DNA of 64,000 nucleotides from Pseudobdellovibrionaceae bacterium (GCA_947449255.1 CANFQX010000006.1:62001-126000); one strand, 5' to 3'. Shown: positions 25,839 to 35,920, counted from the stretch's first letter. Notes: generated by a model not told the origin, from the sequence alone. Numbers and translations: made by a program.

Positions 25839-28400
25839 CTATTTATTAAAGGACTTCCCCATAGACATGAATTTTGCCATGTTACGCATATTGTAATCTC
25901 TGAATGCGCAGATACGTTCTGAATGATTCATCGACTTCTTCATTTGTACTGAAAGACTTGCATCATTGAAATGCTCAGCTAATTTTTGATCATAAGACAT
26001 ATTCATTGAAACCATATCTTTGCCTAAGGGACTTTTCAAGACAGCACCACGACAAATATTTCGTATCGCGTTTTGATCGTAAAAAGCCAAAGACTGAATG
26101 CATAATTGCGCCTTTACGTTTTCGGCATCCTGAAATTCACTTTGAGGGCTGTTTTTGATGTCATTAGTTGAATAAACATAACGATCTGAATGGTTTATCC
26201 AAAAGGAAAAAGAGTTAAAAATCTCTTTCGAAAGGGCATAGGGCTCAGAAATCCACAGACTTTTTTCGTACCACGTTTTCCCAGCCATATTTTCTTCATG
26301 CTGATCCTTGACCACGCTTTTGAGTGCACCAAACAAAGAAGCTTTTCCGTCATTCTTAATTATATCCAATTCAGTGATTGTTCTAATCATGCTGTCTTTT
26401 AAGAGCATTTCTAAAGCTTCAATATTTCCCTTATTAATTCTTAATGCCATGTTCAGATCTGTCTGAATATTTGCAGGATTGCCATTGTACATTTGCATCA
26501 TCTTATCCATCGCAGCCATCCCTGTCGCATTGTACAGTTCTTGCTGATAAGGAGTGAAGTCCACCTTGTTCTTAATGAGCATAATATAGTCTTCGTAAAC
26601 AAAATTCACCATTCGGTTAGCAATAAATCCAGATCGTGACTGCATGACATTGAACTGCTCATAAACTAGATTCACCAATTTCTCATAAGCATTGGCGGTG
26701 TCTTGAACTTGTTTTTCATTTTGGCTTAGACTGTTTATATCATTGAGAGTGATAGTTCCAAGTTTATCAAGTTCATCATAACCCTTTAGAACTGAATTGA
26801 TTCGGATCTGAGTATCCACAATTGTGGGAACAATGGATTTGTTTCCTGAGTACTTTAAAATCCGTTTTTTCTCGGCTTCTAAATATTCGTTCACTGCTTT
26901 TAGACTGTCTTGAACAGTGTAATTGATATCTATTGTGGATTCATTAACAAGAGCTGCCTTGTCAACAATATACCATTTATTGAAGTATTCGATAGCGGAG
27001 ATATTTGCAGATCTAATAATTTCTTGCATATTGCGACCGATAGTCTCAGCCAAAGCCAAAGGATCCTTGAACACCTGAAGATCCTGCATGTTAGCCTGAT
27101 ACCATTGATCAAAGGACATTTGCGGCATGGCTTTTCCTGAGACTTGATCTGGCACTCCCATGCCAACCAAATCAAAAGGAATTCTCATTGGGTTTTTACT
27201 CATTGTGAAGAAATTAGTGTGCTCACTGTCTTGACGTGAAAACCCTCCAGATTCTCCGCTCATAGATTCCGATACTTTTACGAGTAATTTTAAAACAGCA
27301 TTTTGCTTAGCCTCAAAGCTTTGCATCGATTTGATTGTCAATAAGCTTGAGTTGTAATCACCAATGAGAGTCTTAACTCCTTTATAGAAATCAGCAACTT
27401 CCTGTTGAATCTTATTCTGAAAAATTGCATCCGTTGGCAATTTAGGATCAACTCCTATTTGGATTTTTTGCAGCCATTTAGTGATATTCGGTACATGAGT
27501 ATTTAGAATGTAATAACCAACAAAGGGTCCTCCGGACTTAACATCTGTTCCAGTATTTTCACGCCCAGTTAAATCTTCCATTCCTTTTTTAAATAACTGC
27601 ATCCCAACTCTTGCTTGGCAATAAGACTCACTGGTCACTTCCATTAAACAAGACATTGAGGACAGAAATTCCTGCTTATTTAATTTTCTCAGAATTTTTG
27701 AATACTTTTGGTCACGAACCAAAGTTGTTAACTTCGAAACGGTTGTCGCAAGCTGACTCCCCGTTGCATCCTGGCCAGAAGAAGCAAAAGCAGAAGCCAC
27801 TTGAACCGCTGTTGCTATCGCTGATCCCACAGCTTGCTGATTATCTTCAGCTAAACATTCCGTGAGCTTAGGAATTGAATCGACCACATCATTAAGTATG
27901 GATAAACCCGTCTTAGTACTTTGCTGAATTCGCGAGCCAAAATCGGAAATACCCTGGGACATCATTCCCACATCTTGCCCGACCTGCGCTGATAAGGTCG
28001 CACTTTCTATGGATTTGTCCATCATGACTCTTAAGACTTGCTGTTTTAAATCTGGAGCGCTGGTCAAAAAGCTTCTTAATGCCCCAATTTCTTGTGGCAA
28101 CTGTGACAGTCTGGCTACTCGAGCAGGAGAGTCCGAAGCTCTATTGATCGCTGATTCAAGATTTTGAATCGAGGCCTGAATCGATGTCCCCATTGCCCTG
28201 CAATTTGGATCATCCCTGAGTTGAAGAGCGACTTTACGTAAATTCTGAGTGGCTGATAAGGCCGTTTGCGTCCAGACACCTTGAGAGGCACATGCTCCAC
28301 CAAAAGAGTAAGGGGATGACATCCCTGGCTCTTGCCCCAGGGAACTTTGCGCTAAAAAAAGCAATAATGAAACTGCAAAAATCTGTTTAGAATTCATCAT
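25839..28400 (-). CDS. Large secreted, mainly helical protein, unknown
   Basis: About 853 aa from ATG 28400 (ATG 28397 equally possible; a TTG at 28433 is less likely). The signal peptide is KQIFAVSLLLFLAQSSLGQ. The mature protein is almost entirely predicted helix with heptad-like stretches (SIQASIQNLESAINRAS, RINSVLKGYDELDKL) and a few scattered Cys (GACAS, PNCRAMG, TECLAE, SSMSCLME, AQLCIQS, RNICRGA, ERICAF), enough for several disulfides. No membrane helix apart from the signal. I recognise no family. It converges with the UbiB gene, 13 nt apart. Confidence 0.8.
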   Translation of the reverse strand: MMNSKQIFAVSLLLFLAQSSLGQEPGMSSPYSFGGACASQGVWTQTALSATQNLRKVALQLRDDPNCRAMGTSIQASIQNLESAINRASDSPARVARLSQLPQEIGALRSFLTSAPDLKQQVLRVMMDKSIESATLSAQVGQDVGMMSQGISDFGSRIQQSTKTGLSILNDVVDSIPKLTECLAEDNQQAVGSAIATAVQVASAFASSGQDATGSQLATTVSKLTTLVRDQKYSKILRKLNKQEFLSSMSCLMEVTSESYCQARVGMQLFKKGMEDLTGRENTGTDVKSGGPFVGYYILNTHVPNITKWLQKIQIGVDPKLPTDAIFQNKIQQEVADFYKGVKTLIGDYNSSLLTIKSMQSFEAKQNAVLKLLVKVSESMSGESGGFSRQDSEHTNFFTMSKNPMRIPFDLVGMGVPDQVSGKAMPQMSFDQWYQANMQDLQVFKDPLALAETIGRNMQEIIRSANISAIEYFNKWYIVDKAALVNESTIDINYTVQDSLKAVNEYLEAEKKRILKYSGNKSIVPTIVDTQIRINSVLKGYDELDKLGTITLNDINSLSQNEKQVQDTANAYEKLVNLVYEQFNVMQSRSGFIANRMVNFVYEDYIMLIKNKVDFTPYQQELYNATGMAAMDKMMQMYNGNPANIQTDLNMALRINKGNIEALEMLLKDSMIRTITELDIIKNDGKASLFGALKSVVKDQHEENMAGKTWYEKSLWISEPYALSKEIFNSFSFWINHSDRYVYSTNDIKNSPQSEFQDAENVKAQLCIQSLAFYDQNAIRNICRGAVLKSPLGKDMVSMNMSYDQKLAEHFNDASLSVQMKKSMNHSERICAFRDYNMRNMAKFMSMGKSFNK

Positions 28401-28720
28401 ATTTTTATATCGAATATCAATTCCTCCACTCAAACCAACGCTCTCAGTTCGTCCAGCCGAAATTTCAATCCAAACTCCTCGAGTTCATCCTTGCTATTTG
28501 TATTCCAACCAAGGGGCCTCTATTTTCGACTTGGGCCAAAGAAACTAGACTGTAATTGGGCCTCTGACCTAAATTGGGCCCTACTGAAAAAAAGTTAGAC
28601 AGTGGGGCTATCCAAAAAATTCTTGCCTCTTAAATATCGCCAATTTTACTTGGTCCAGTTGAGCAACTGATAGCTTTTCAAATAGTTGTTTTTCATTTTA
28701 TTGGCTGTCAAAATACTCGA
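28401..28720. promoter_or_regulatory. Divergent intergenic region, 320 nt
   Basis: It separates the large secreted protein (minus) from the porin-like gene (plus) and must contain both promoters. It has a short AT/GGGCC-rich stretch with AATTGGGCC twice (about 28554 and 28575). I see no ORF, RNA gene or convincing operator. Confidence 0.4.
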
Positions 28721-30040
28721 ATGCCAAAGTCATCAAAACTAGGACAAAAATTAAAAGCCGCCATAATTATAAGCTTCATTTCCTTCTGCACAATTCTACA
28801 CGCTGAGGGCCCAAAGTCGTATTCAAGTGTGTCGCATACAAATAAAAATGAAACACTGCTGGCGTTAGATAGCATCGGGGAACTGCCCCATGAAAATGAA
28901 AAATGGTTTCAACACAATGAAGAGCTAAGGATGAGCTATGAAAATGATTCTGAAGCGTTGAACGCTCGACTGCGAGCAGGGCTTAGTCTCAACCTGGCCG
29001 ACCAATGGAATGTTAAATTTGTGCCGCAGCTGAATGGAATTCTTCTTCCTTCAGGGCGCGAATCAAATATTTTTTCAAATAAAACCAATTTTAATTCAAT
29101 ACAAACCAACCTACGCATTCACGAAGGCTTCGGAGAATTCGACAATGACCACTTTCGATTGAGAGTTGGGCGACAAGAGCTAAATATTGCTCAAGGGCAT
29201 TTATTGGGGCCAGACGATGCGAGTCCTTTGGGGCGATCTTTTGATGCTTTGAAGCTTGATTATTTTAAGGGCTTAGAAAATTTTTCCTTTTTCTACTCAA
29301 TAATAAATAGCCAATCTGGCGCATTAAATCTGAGCCTACCTAGGCACGAATTCCTCGGGCTAACTTACACTATCCAAGACTCCTTTTCGGATCAGTTGGA
29401 TATCTATGTATTAAACAATTCTAACCAGGGGCTCTTTTTACCACAAAGTAATGAGACTAATTTCTCATTATTAAGTGTTGGCTTGTTTTCTAAAAAAAGA
29501 TGGAGCCAATTCACTCTGAGCTTCGATGGTGTATATCAAAGCGACTCTACTTCAGATCCAAAAATAAATGCAGAGTCTCAGGTTGATGTCGAAGCAAACT
29601 ACAGATTTATTGACCAGCCAGGTCTGTCAGCTGGTTTTGAGTATTCAAGAACATCACCAGAATTTAATACTCTTTTTCAGAATTCTCGAGGCCTCATAGG
29701 CTTGTTTGATTATTTTTCACCGCGAAACCTGCAAGATTTAGCCTTCCATCTTTTAAAAAAGACGGAAAACAAGTTTACCTTCGGGCTTGATATTCATACT
29801 TTTACTGTTTTAAAAAATGACCCCAATCACCTTGTCGTTTCGCCAAATGGATCAGAAGTTTTTACTGGAAAACCAGGAGAAAATAGATTAGGCGAAGAAT
29901 TAGATTTTTCCATTGGAAAAAAAATTAGAAATCTTGCACTCACGGGTGGAATTACATTTTTTAAATTGGGCCCCTATTTAGACAGCCAAAACCATGTGGA
30001 CGACAAATACCACTGGATCATTCTAACTTATAACCAATAA
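28721..30040 (+). CDS. Alginate-export-type outer-membrane porin
   Basis: 439 aa with a signal peptide (AAIIISFISFCTILHAEG). The central segment FRLRVGRQELNIAQGHLLGP followed by DDASPLGRSFDALKLDYF matches the alginate_exp (AlgE-like) beta-barrel family. Alternating aromatic strands continue to the C-terminus. Members form ~18-strand channels for anionic polymers or small substrates; alginate itself is not implied, as no alginate genes are nearby. It is followed 12 nt later by a small secreted protein, probably in one transcript. Confidence 0.82.
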   Translation: MPKSSKLGQKLKAAIIISFISFCTILHAEGPKSYSSVSHTNKNETLLALDSIGELPHENEKWFQHNEELRMSYENDSEALNARLRAGLSLNLADQWNVKFVPQLNGILLPSGRESNIFSNKTNFNSIQTNLRIHEGFGEFDNDHFRLRVGRQELNIAQGHLLGPDDASPLGRSFDALKLDYFKGLENFSFFYSIINSQSGALNLSLPRHEFLGLTYTIQDSFSDQLDIYVLNNSNQGLFLPQSNETNFSLLSVGLFSKKRWSQFTLSFDGVYQSDSTSDPKINAESQVDVEANYRFIDQPGLSAGFEYSRTSPEFNTLFQNSRGLIGLFDYFSPRNLQDLAFHLLKKTENKFTFGLDIHTFTVLKNDPNHLVVSPNGSEVFTGKPGENRLGEELDFSIGKKIRNLALTGGITFFKLGPYLDSQNHVDDKYHWIILTYNQ

Positions 30041-30052
30041 AAAAGGCAAACC

Positions 30053-30568
30053 ATGCGACACCAATCAAATTTTCTGGCGATCTTTTCAATTCTAGCCCTC
30101 CTCGGTGGCACATTTTCAGCTCAGGCCGCAACCTCAGCTTACTCCCCATCCGCAGACTTCGTAGGAACCTACTCAGTGCCAGTACAGCATGAATTATCGG
30201 CCTATGCTGAGTGGAAACTAAAAGACTTAAAGTGGTTCCGTAATAATAAAAACATATCGGCCCAATATCAGCTCACTGAGCTTTTACTTGATGAAGGCAG
30301 CCAAGAAATGAAGTTGACGGGAAAAATTGACGAAAAAAGTGCCTTTTTTTCAATGAGTGGGCCTACAGCCCACGCATCTTGCACCGAGCTGAAACCAGAT
30401 CAATTCATTTGTTTAGTTCACTTCCAAAAGGAAAAACTCAAGTTCAGAAATGACAAAGCCTTTTTCACAAAAACCTTTAAGGATGCCAATGAGGCACAAA
30501 AACGCTTTGAAGTTGCCCTGGTGTTTTCAACCGACCCTATTGGCATTTTGCGTATTGAAAAGCGCTAA
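30053..30568 (+). CDS. Small secreted protein downstream of the porin, unknown
   Basis: 171 aa with a signal peptide (FLAIFSILALLGGTFSAQA). The mature part alternates short strands (ISAQYQLTELLLDEGSQEMK, IDEKSAFFSMSG) with two Cys likely to pair (HASCTELKPDQFICLV). The beta pattern vaguely recalls YceI-like lipocalin folds, but no defining motif is present. AAGG precedes the ATG. Its last 42 nt overlap the 3' end of the convergent regulator gene. Confidence 0.7.
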   Translation: MRHQSNFLAIFSILALLGGTFSAQAATSAYSPSADFVGTYSVPVQHELSAYAEWKLKDLKWFRNNKNISAQYQLTELLLDEGSQEMKLTGKIDEKSAFFSMSGPTAHASCTELKPDQFICLVHFQKEKLKFRNDKAFFTKTFKDANEAQKRFEVALVFSTDPIGILRIEKR

Positions 30569-32437
30569 TGTGTATTTAGTTGCCCGCGCTTTACCCAGTC
30601 GAGATATCATGTTCCTCTTAAAGAGATCTGACAAATCTCGGCTGGCAGTGATTGGTGAAACCTGAAATAATTCTTGGCAGATTTGAATATCAACAAACGT
30701 ATTTTTATCAAGAAATTGAAGAATTTGAATCTGTCTGTGATTCAAATCATCCATTAACATTTCCTTATTTGGCGATTTCAATGATGATGGCCCCGGCATT
30801 AGATGTGCCGATGCCGATTGTGCTACTGGAAATGTTAATTTTGATGGCGATAAACTTGAAGAACCAGTCCCAAGATCCTTATTGTGTTTAGCATGCATTG
30901 CTCTGATATCGATGTCGGATCTAAGACTGTAGCCCTCTTCTGTCAGCAGCAAAAAATCACGATAGTCCCCCAGTAGGTTTCTGAAACGGTTCAAAGTGGC
31001 ATGAATGAGTGGATCATGTAACAATGGATTGTATTCATATTGCCATATTTTTTGAACAAGTGCTTCCTTACTAAAACTCAGTCGTGACTGTTGACCACTT
31101 TCAAAAATCAAGATGAGTTTTCTCAATGTTTCTGTCAACATTTCGGGCTGATGATCCACTTCTCCTTGGTAAAAAATCGTCAAAGATTTAGGAGCTAGGT
31201 CTAAATAAAGACAAGGCCGAAAGTCGTTGATCTTCAAATGCTTTCGTAAGAGTCCTAAATAACCGCTGTCTATGACTTCGTGGACCGCCTTTTTTGTATC
31301 AGAAATATCCATAAGATCACCAATAAGGTCCTCATCAGATTTCCACTTGGTAAGGTTATTTAATTTGACTCGGTTATGAATCCTAAGATTTTTATAATCA
31401 CCTGTTAATTCAAGTATATTATCAAAAGAAATTCTAGCACTTTCAAAACGGCTTTTTTCAGTCTGCAAAGTGGCCAAGATCTGAAGCTCATTGCTAAGAA
31501 TTTCCAAAAGCAGCGGCTTATCGACAATGGGATCTGCAAGCCGAAGGCAAAGCTGCAAAGAGGCCAACGCTTCACTGTAACTTCCAGATAAAATTTGCAA
31601 CTGTGACAGTTTCAAATTGAGCATAATTTCATGTCGTCGATTTTTTGTTTCATAGATAAACTGAGAAGCCTGATCCAGGCAATTGCGTGCCTTTCTACAT
31701 TGTCCCATATTGGTATGAACTTCAGCTAGTTCTAAAAGCAAACTCGATTTTGAATAATTGTCATTTGCAAATTCTAGAGTTTTACTTTTATTCAAAAGTC
31801 GCACGGCTTTTGCTGCATTCATTTTATATTTTGCATTTGTAATTGCTATAGCAATGTCTACTGACTTTTCAATACCAGTGGAGCCTAATGTAAATGCTTT
31901 TTCTTTTGCATCTCTCAAGTTTTTAAGACCGGATGAAATTTCACCACGACGAATCTCACAGTGACCTAATAAGTCTGTTGAAAGCAACTGGCCAAAATAA
32001 AAATTTATTTGATGCGCAAAATAGTAGGCTTTTTTTGCCTTTGCATAAGCAGACTTGTACCTGCCACAGATAAATCGATAGAAGCCAATTCCCTGATAAA
32101 TAAAAAATAAGGACTCTGCTGAATGCGTAGATTTAACTGCAATAAGGTTCTGATAAATATACCGTCTTGCCTCTGTGTATTTAGAAATGCGAATCATTCC
32201 TATCGCAAGGTAAAATCTGCATTCAATATTTAAGCTGTTTTCTATATCATTAGCATCTACTCGGTACCCTTGATAGATATCCAGAGCTTGGTAAATATCT
32301 CCTGATAGGCTTAAGGCACCAATAATCTCAGCTAAACAGACCTTCTTAAGCGAAGCATCATTTTGCCAACATTCAATGACCTTGGCATTTAAGCCACTAT
32401 AAAAATAGTTTTTGATTTTATTTATTTTTGTTTCCAC
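30527..32437 (-). CDS. TPR-repeat regulator with two winged-helix domains
   Basis: 636 aa from GTG 32437. Residues ~1-400 are degenerate TPR-like helices (GSYSEALASLQLCLRLADPI, GRYKSAYAKAKKAYYFA). A segment at ~455-510 (SKEALVQKIWQYEYNPLLHD, RFRNLLGDYRDFLLLTEEGY) matches the OmpR-type winged helix. The C-terminus (LNHRQIQILQFLDKN, FQVSPITASRDLSDLFKRNM) resembles a DeoR/MarR-type helix-turn-helix. A cytosolic DNA-binding regulator sensing protein partners or ligands through TPRs is the natural reading; targets are unknown. It lies downstream of the ABC transporter genes on the same strand. Confidence 0.75.
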   Translation of the reverse strand: METKINKIKNYFYSGLNAKVIECWQNDASLKKVCLAEIIGALSLSGDIYQALDIYQGYRVDANDIENSLNIECRFYLAIGMIRISKYTEARRYIYQNLIAVKSTHSAESLFFIYQGIGFYRFICGRYKSAYAKAKKAYYFAHQINFYFGQLLSTDLLGHCEIRRGEISSGLKNLRDAKEKAFTLGSTGIEKSVDIAIAITNAKYKMNAAKAVRLLNKSKTLEFANDNYSKSSLLLELAEVHTNMGQCRKARNCLDQASQFIYETKNRRHEIMLNLKLSQLQILSGSYSEALASLQLCLRLADPIVDKPLLLEILSNELQILATLQTEKSRFESARISFDNILELTGDYKNLRIHNRVKLNNLTKWKSDEDLIGDLMDISDTKKAVHEVIDSGYLGLLRKHLKINDFRPCLYLDLAPKSLTIFYQGEVDHQPEMLTETLRKLILIFESGQQSRLSFSKEALVQKIWQYEYNPLLHDPLIHATLNRFRNLLGDYRDFLLLTEEGYSLRSDIDIRAMHAKHNKDLGTGSSSLSPSKLTFPVAQSASAHLMPGPSSLKSPNKEMLMDDLNHRQIQILQFLDKNTFVDIQICQELFQVSPITASRDLSDLFKRNMISRLGKARATKYTLALFNTQNANRVG

Positions 32438-32581
32438 ACATATTTATTGTATTTGAAGTCACGTCAAATCACATCAAGATACAGGTGCTCATCTGGAAAT
32501 TTAGTACCAAAGTAAGGATGCTTCTAACAACGGATACCATGGTGTTTAATAATGAGACATGCGAACCCCATCGCAAGCAAT

Positions 32582-33889
32582 CTAAACCTCTTGCCCAACA
32601 TCTAGATATATAGACTTAGTATTGTCATTGTATCCAAAGTACTCAGCGTATCGACCCCAGGAAATTAAGATATCAACAATCTTATCCGGATTTTCATTAG
32701 GCAGCCACTCACTGACTTTTTCTTTTAATTCTGAAACAGGAATTCGCACATTTTCACTTTCCCTCAGAAGTTCACTTGTCTTTTTCACAATAGCCAATTG
32801 GCCAAAATGTTCATTCAACATTTTTTTGCGTTCATTGACATCTGCCTTGGCGAACATTTGTCCGGTTTTTGTTAAGATCACCTGCTGTTTTGGAGTATCC
32901 ACCAAATCAAGCAGCTCGGCGGCCTTGACCAGATAAAGAGTATGACCAAAATCTTTTCTAATTTCAGACGAAAGTACAAAGACGTCCACGGCATCGCCTT
33001 CTGCTGCTATCGCCTCAACAACACCAACGACATCAATGAGGTGAACATCTGGTAAAATTTCTACCGAAACTTGTCTGAGACGCTTCTCTGCAACGCTATT
33101 AGATAATGGCACTGTATCTGGAATGTAGGCCTCAGTGATCAAGCCATGAATCTTAGAGACTAGATTCATAAATGGAACCGTATCCGGTATGCGAGGATAA
33201 GGCAGACGGTTTTCAAATTCAGCCCGAATGCGACCTGGATTTGAGCTCATCACCAAAATTCGGTCTGCCATGATGACGGCTTCTTGAATATTATGTGTCA
33301 CAACAACCATGGAGCGTGTTTTAGTTTTTTTGCTCATGAAAATTTTCATGATCTCATCGCGCAAAGTATCCGTCGTCAATACATCCAAGGCACTAAAGGG
33401 CTCATCTAAAAAAAGAATAGGCCGTTCCATAGCAAGAGCTCGCGCAACACCAACTCGCTGCTTCATTCCACCAGACAACTCGCGAGGATAAGCTTCCTCA
33501 AATCCCTCAAGACCGACGATGTCGATCGCATTCTTGACTCGAGCTTTTAGAATTGAAGGGTCCAAGTTAAGTGGCAATAATGAAATTTCAATATTTCTTT
33601 TGATCGTCTCCCACGGAAAAAGTGCAAAGGATTGAAAGACCATGGAGACGTCAGAATTGATCCCCTCTAAAGGATGCTGTTGAGCAAAAACCTCACCCTC
33701 GGAGGCATTCTGCAATCCACACATAATGCGCAAGCAAGTGGACTTACCTGAACCCGAAGGACCAAGAAGACCCAAGACCTCGCCCTCTTTTAGACCAATA
33801 TTTATTTGATCAAGAACAATAATCTCTTTGCCAGATTCTAGTACAAAAGTTTTAGAGACGTCCTTTAATTCAAGGATATTTTCTGCCAT
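32582..33889 (-). CDS. NitT/TauT-type ABC transporter ATPase with AAA-associated C-terminal domain
   Basis: About 435 aa. ATG 33889 is preferred (AAGGA at 9 nt); upstream ATG 33895 and TTG 33898 are in frame. The ATPase half (~1-240) has GPSGSGKST (Walker A), LSGGMKQRVGVARALAME (signature) and ILFLDEPFSALD (Walker B). The extra ~170 residues (LIDVVGVVEAIAAEGDAVDV, ADVNERKKMLNEHFGQLAIV) match the AAA-associated domain found on some nitrate/sulfonate/taurine-like ATPases. It follows the permease gene by 12 nt. Substrate unknown. Confidence 0.92.
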   Translation of the reverse strand: MAENILELKDVSKTFVLESGKEIIVLDQINIGLKEGEVLGLLGPSGSGKSTCLRIMCGLQNASEGEVFAQQHPLEGINSDVSMVFQSFALFPWETIKRNIEISLLPLNLDPSILKARVKNAIDIVGLEGFEEAYPRELSGGMKQRVGVARALAMERPILFLDEPFSALDVLTTDTLRDEIMKIFMSKKTKTRSMVVVTHNIQEAVIMADRILVMSSNPGRIRAEFENRLPYPRIPDTVPFMNLVSKIHGLITEAYIPDTVPLSNSVAEKRLRQVSVEILPDVHLIDVVGVVEAIAAEGDAVDVFVLSSEIRKDFGHTLYLVKAAELLDLVDTPKQQVILTKTGQMFAKADVNERKKMLNEHFGQLAIVKKTSELLRESENVRIPVSELKEKVSEWLPNENPDKIVDILISWGRYAEYFGYNDNTKSIYLDVGQEV

Positions 33890-33901
33890 CTTCATCAATC
33901 C

Positions 33902-35629
33902 TTATAAATCCATGCGAAAACGAACTTGGGCAACTTTATACATTTTTGACCAAAAAGTTCTATTTAAGATCACAACAAAAATCACCATCACAGTCAGACA
34001 TGCCGCTAGTTTTGCGAAATTGCCATGTTCCGCAGCTTGGCTGATCAATGCCCCAAGTCCTTGTGCCTTAAGCACTTGTCCCTTGTAGACAACCAACTCA
34101 GCAACAATACTCGCATTCCAAGCGCCGCCAGCGGCCGTCACCCATCCAGTAACCAGCGCCGGCAATACACTGGGAATATATAAATACCGCCATTGCTGCC
34201 ATTTGCTGGAATTCATTAAATTCATCGACATCTGAAGCTCCGATGGAATTCTTAATGCTCCGGCCAAGACATTGAAAAGTATATACCATTGAACACCCAA
34301 TAACATCAAAAGCATCGACCCAAACTCAAAGTCGAACTTAAAATAGAGAAACACAGCGATAGCTAAGGGATACAGCATAGGCGCTGGAAAGGAGGCCATA
34401 AGTTGAACAATGGGCTGCATAATCTGTAATCGGCGTGGCGATTGAGCAATCCAAATGGCTGCTGGCGTCGCCCATAATGTTCCAATGACAACGGCAACCA
34501 CAACCCGACCAAAAGTGAAAGCCGTATCACGAAGAATTTCGAGCCACTCCATTAAACTTAAAACTGACAGTACCCTTAAAAGATTTACCGCCAAATATCC
34601 AATCATTGAAATGACGACCAAATACATCGGATATCTTAAATACTTTAACGGATGCCCAAGAATGGCCCAGAGTTTAAACTGCCTCATTTCTCTAGCAGGG
34701 GCCTGTATTCGTTTACTTAATCGTGTCCTATTTTTATTTAAAAAATATTGAAGGACTTTAGTTACGCGCATCACAGAGGATCTTTTTATCAAAAGTTGAA
34801 TCAAAGGCTCTTCAAGTTTTTGATTCTGATTGTCCTCAAGGCGAAAACGATGTGCCCAGACCAAGGCTGGTCTCCACAAAATAATATCATAAGTCAAAAT
34901 CACAAAAGCCATGGCTAATATTCCAGCAACAATGGCTTGTCCCTCGCCAGTTTCGATAGCTACAGCCATATATGCACCCAAACCTGGCAAGCGATAAGTT
35001 TGGTTGCCTAATGTAAAGGCTTCGCATACCGTAAGAAAAAACCATCCCCCAGCCATTGACATCACGCTATTCCAGGTCAAATTCATCGCAGAAAAAGGTA
35101 ATTCTAAATACTTCAATCTTTGGCTCCAGCTGAGCTTCATGACCGTCGCTGATTCTTTTAAATCTGTGGGCACCGATTTAAGTGAAGAATAAAAAGCAAA
35201 CGTCATATTCCATACTTGGCCTGTAAAAATCATCAATATGGACGCAAGCTCCAAACCAACATTGGTTTTTGGAAAAATAGCAACCAAGCCAAGAACCAGG
35301 CCAGGTAAAAAGCCCAGTACGGGTATGCTTTGCATGATATCCAAAAAAGGAAGAATGATCCTTTCAGCTTTAGCTGACTTTGCCGCCCAGTAACCAATGC
35401 ATATTGTGAAAGTTAATGAGATCAGATAGGCAATCAAACCACGTAAAGCTGAGAAAGCTGTATAAACGACCAAGGACCCCATCGAGGTGCTAATTTGAGA
35501 GGTTGGATTGAAGCTAGCCTCCCACTGATGCCCAAATATCGTCAGGCTATAGATAAAGGCACCTATAAGAATAAGCACCGCGCTGTCGGCTAATAATGAC
35601 GAAGGTCTAGAAAATGAAATTTGCCTCAT
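33902..35629 (-). CDS. Fused double permease of a NitT/TauT-type ABC transporter
   Basis: 575 aa with two tandem BPD_transp_1 units in one chain, roughly residues 60-270 and 345-570, each with about five to six membrane helices and an EAA-like loop (ESATVMKLSWSQRLKYLELP; MNLMNSSKWQQWRYLYIP). Such fusions occur in nitrate/sulfonate-family importers with two-domain permeases. It is the first gene of the pair with the ATPase. No periplasmic binding-protein gene lies on either side. Confidence 0.9.
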   Translation of the reverse strand: MRQISFSRPSSLLADSAVLILIGAFIYSLTIFGHQWEASFNPTSQISTSMGSLVVYTAFSALRGLIAYLISLTFTICIGYWAAKSAKAERIILPFLDIMQSIPVLGFLPGLVLGLVAIFPKTNVGLELASILMIFTGQVWNMTFAFYSSLKSVPTDLKESATVMKLSWSQRLKYLELPFSAMNLTWNSVMSMAGGWFFLTVCEAFTLGNQTYRLPGLGAYMAVAIETGEGQAIVAGILAMAFVILTYDIILWRPALVWAHRFRLEDNQNQKLEEPLIQLLIKRSSVMRVTKVLQYFLNKNRTRLSKRIQAPAREMRQFKLWAILGHPLKYLRYPMYLVVISMIGYLAVNLLRVLSVLSLMEWLEILRDTAFTFGRVVVAVVIGTLWATPAAIWIAQSPRRLQIMQPIVQLMASFPAPMLYPLAIAVFLYFKFDFEFGSMLLMLLGVQWYILFNVLAGALRIPSELQMSMNLMNSSKWQQWRYLYIPSVLPALVTGWVTAAGGAWNASIVAELVVYKGQVLKAQGLGALISQAAEHGNFAKLAACLTVMVIFVVILNRTFWSKMYKVAQVRFRMDL

Positions 35630-35796
35630 AACTTTGACCCTCCACTCTTTTTATTTCGACAGCACAATCCAAAGATCTGTTTCGCCATTTTGTACGGACA
35701 AGTCAAAAAGATAAACACAATACATGAAAAAACTCGCAAATTGCTTTTTCCACGAGTTTACTTCTTCGGCTTTTTTTTAAAAAAATTTACTTTAAA

Positions 35797-35836
35797 TAAA
35801 AAAAGGCAGCTTTTGATTTACAAAGCTGCCTTTTTA
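35797..35836 (-). terminator. Rho-independent terminator after the first flagellin gene
   Basis: The arms GGCAGCTTT / AAAGCTGCC (35805-35830) have an A-run on the left and a T-run on the right, so the hairpin can work in both directions. It lies 85 nt past the flagellin stop and upstream of the ABC permease gene. Confidence 0.85.
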
Positions 35837-35920
35837 AACACGACCTTTTTAATTCAGTTTAGCTTTTTAGCGCTCAAAGAAGAGTTTATGACTCATCCAT
35901 GAGGGCTAAATTTTCTCGAA

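Noticed and set aside
28554-28620. AATTGGGCC repeated twice, with a similar stretch ending TTAGACAG near 29,960 inside the porin gene
   Set aside because: The match is short and one copy is coding; it looks like chance similarity rather than a mobile repeat.
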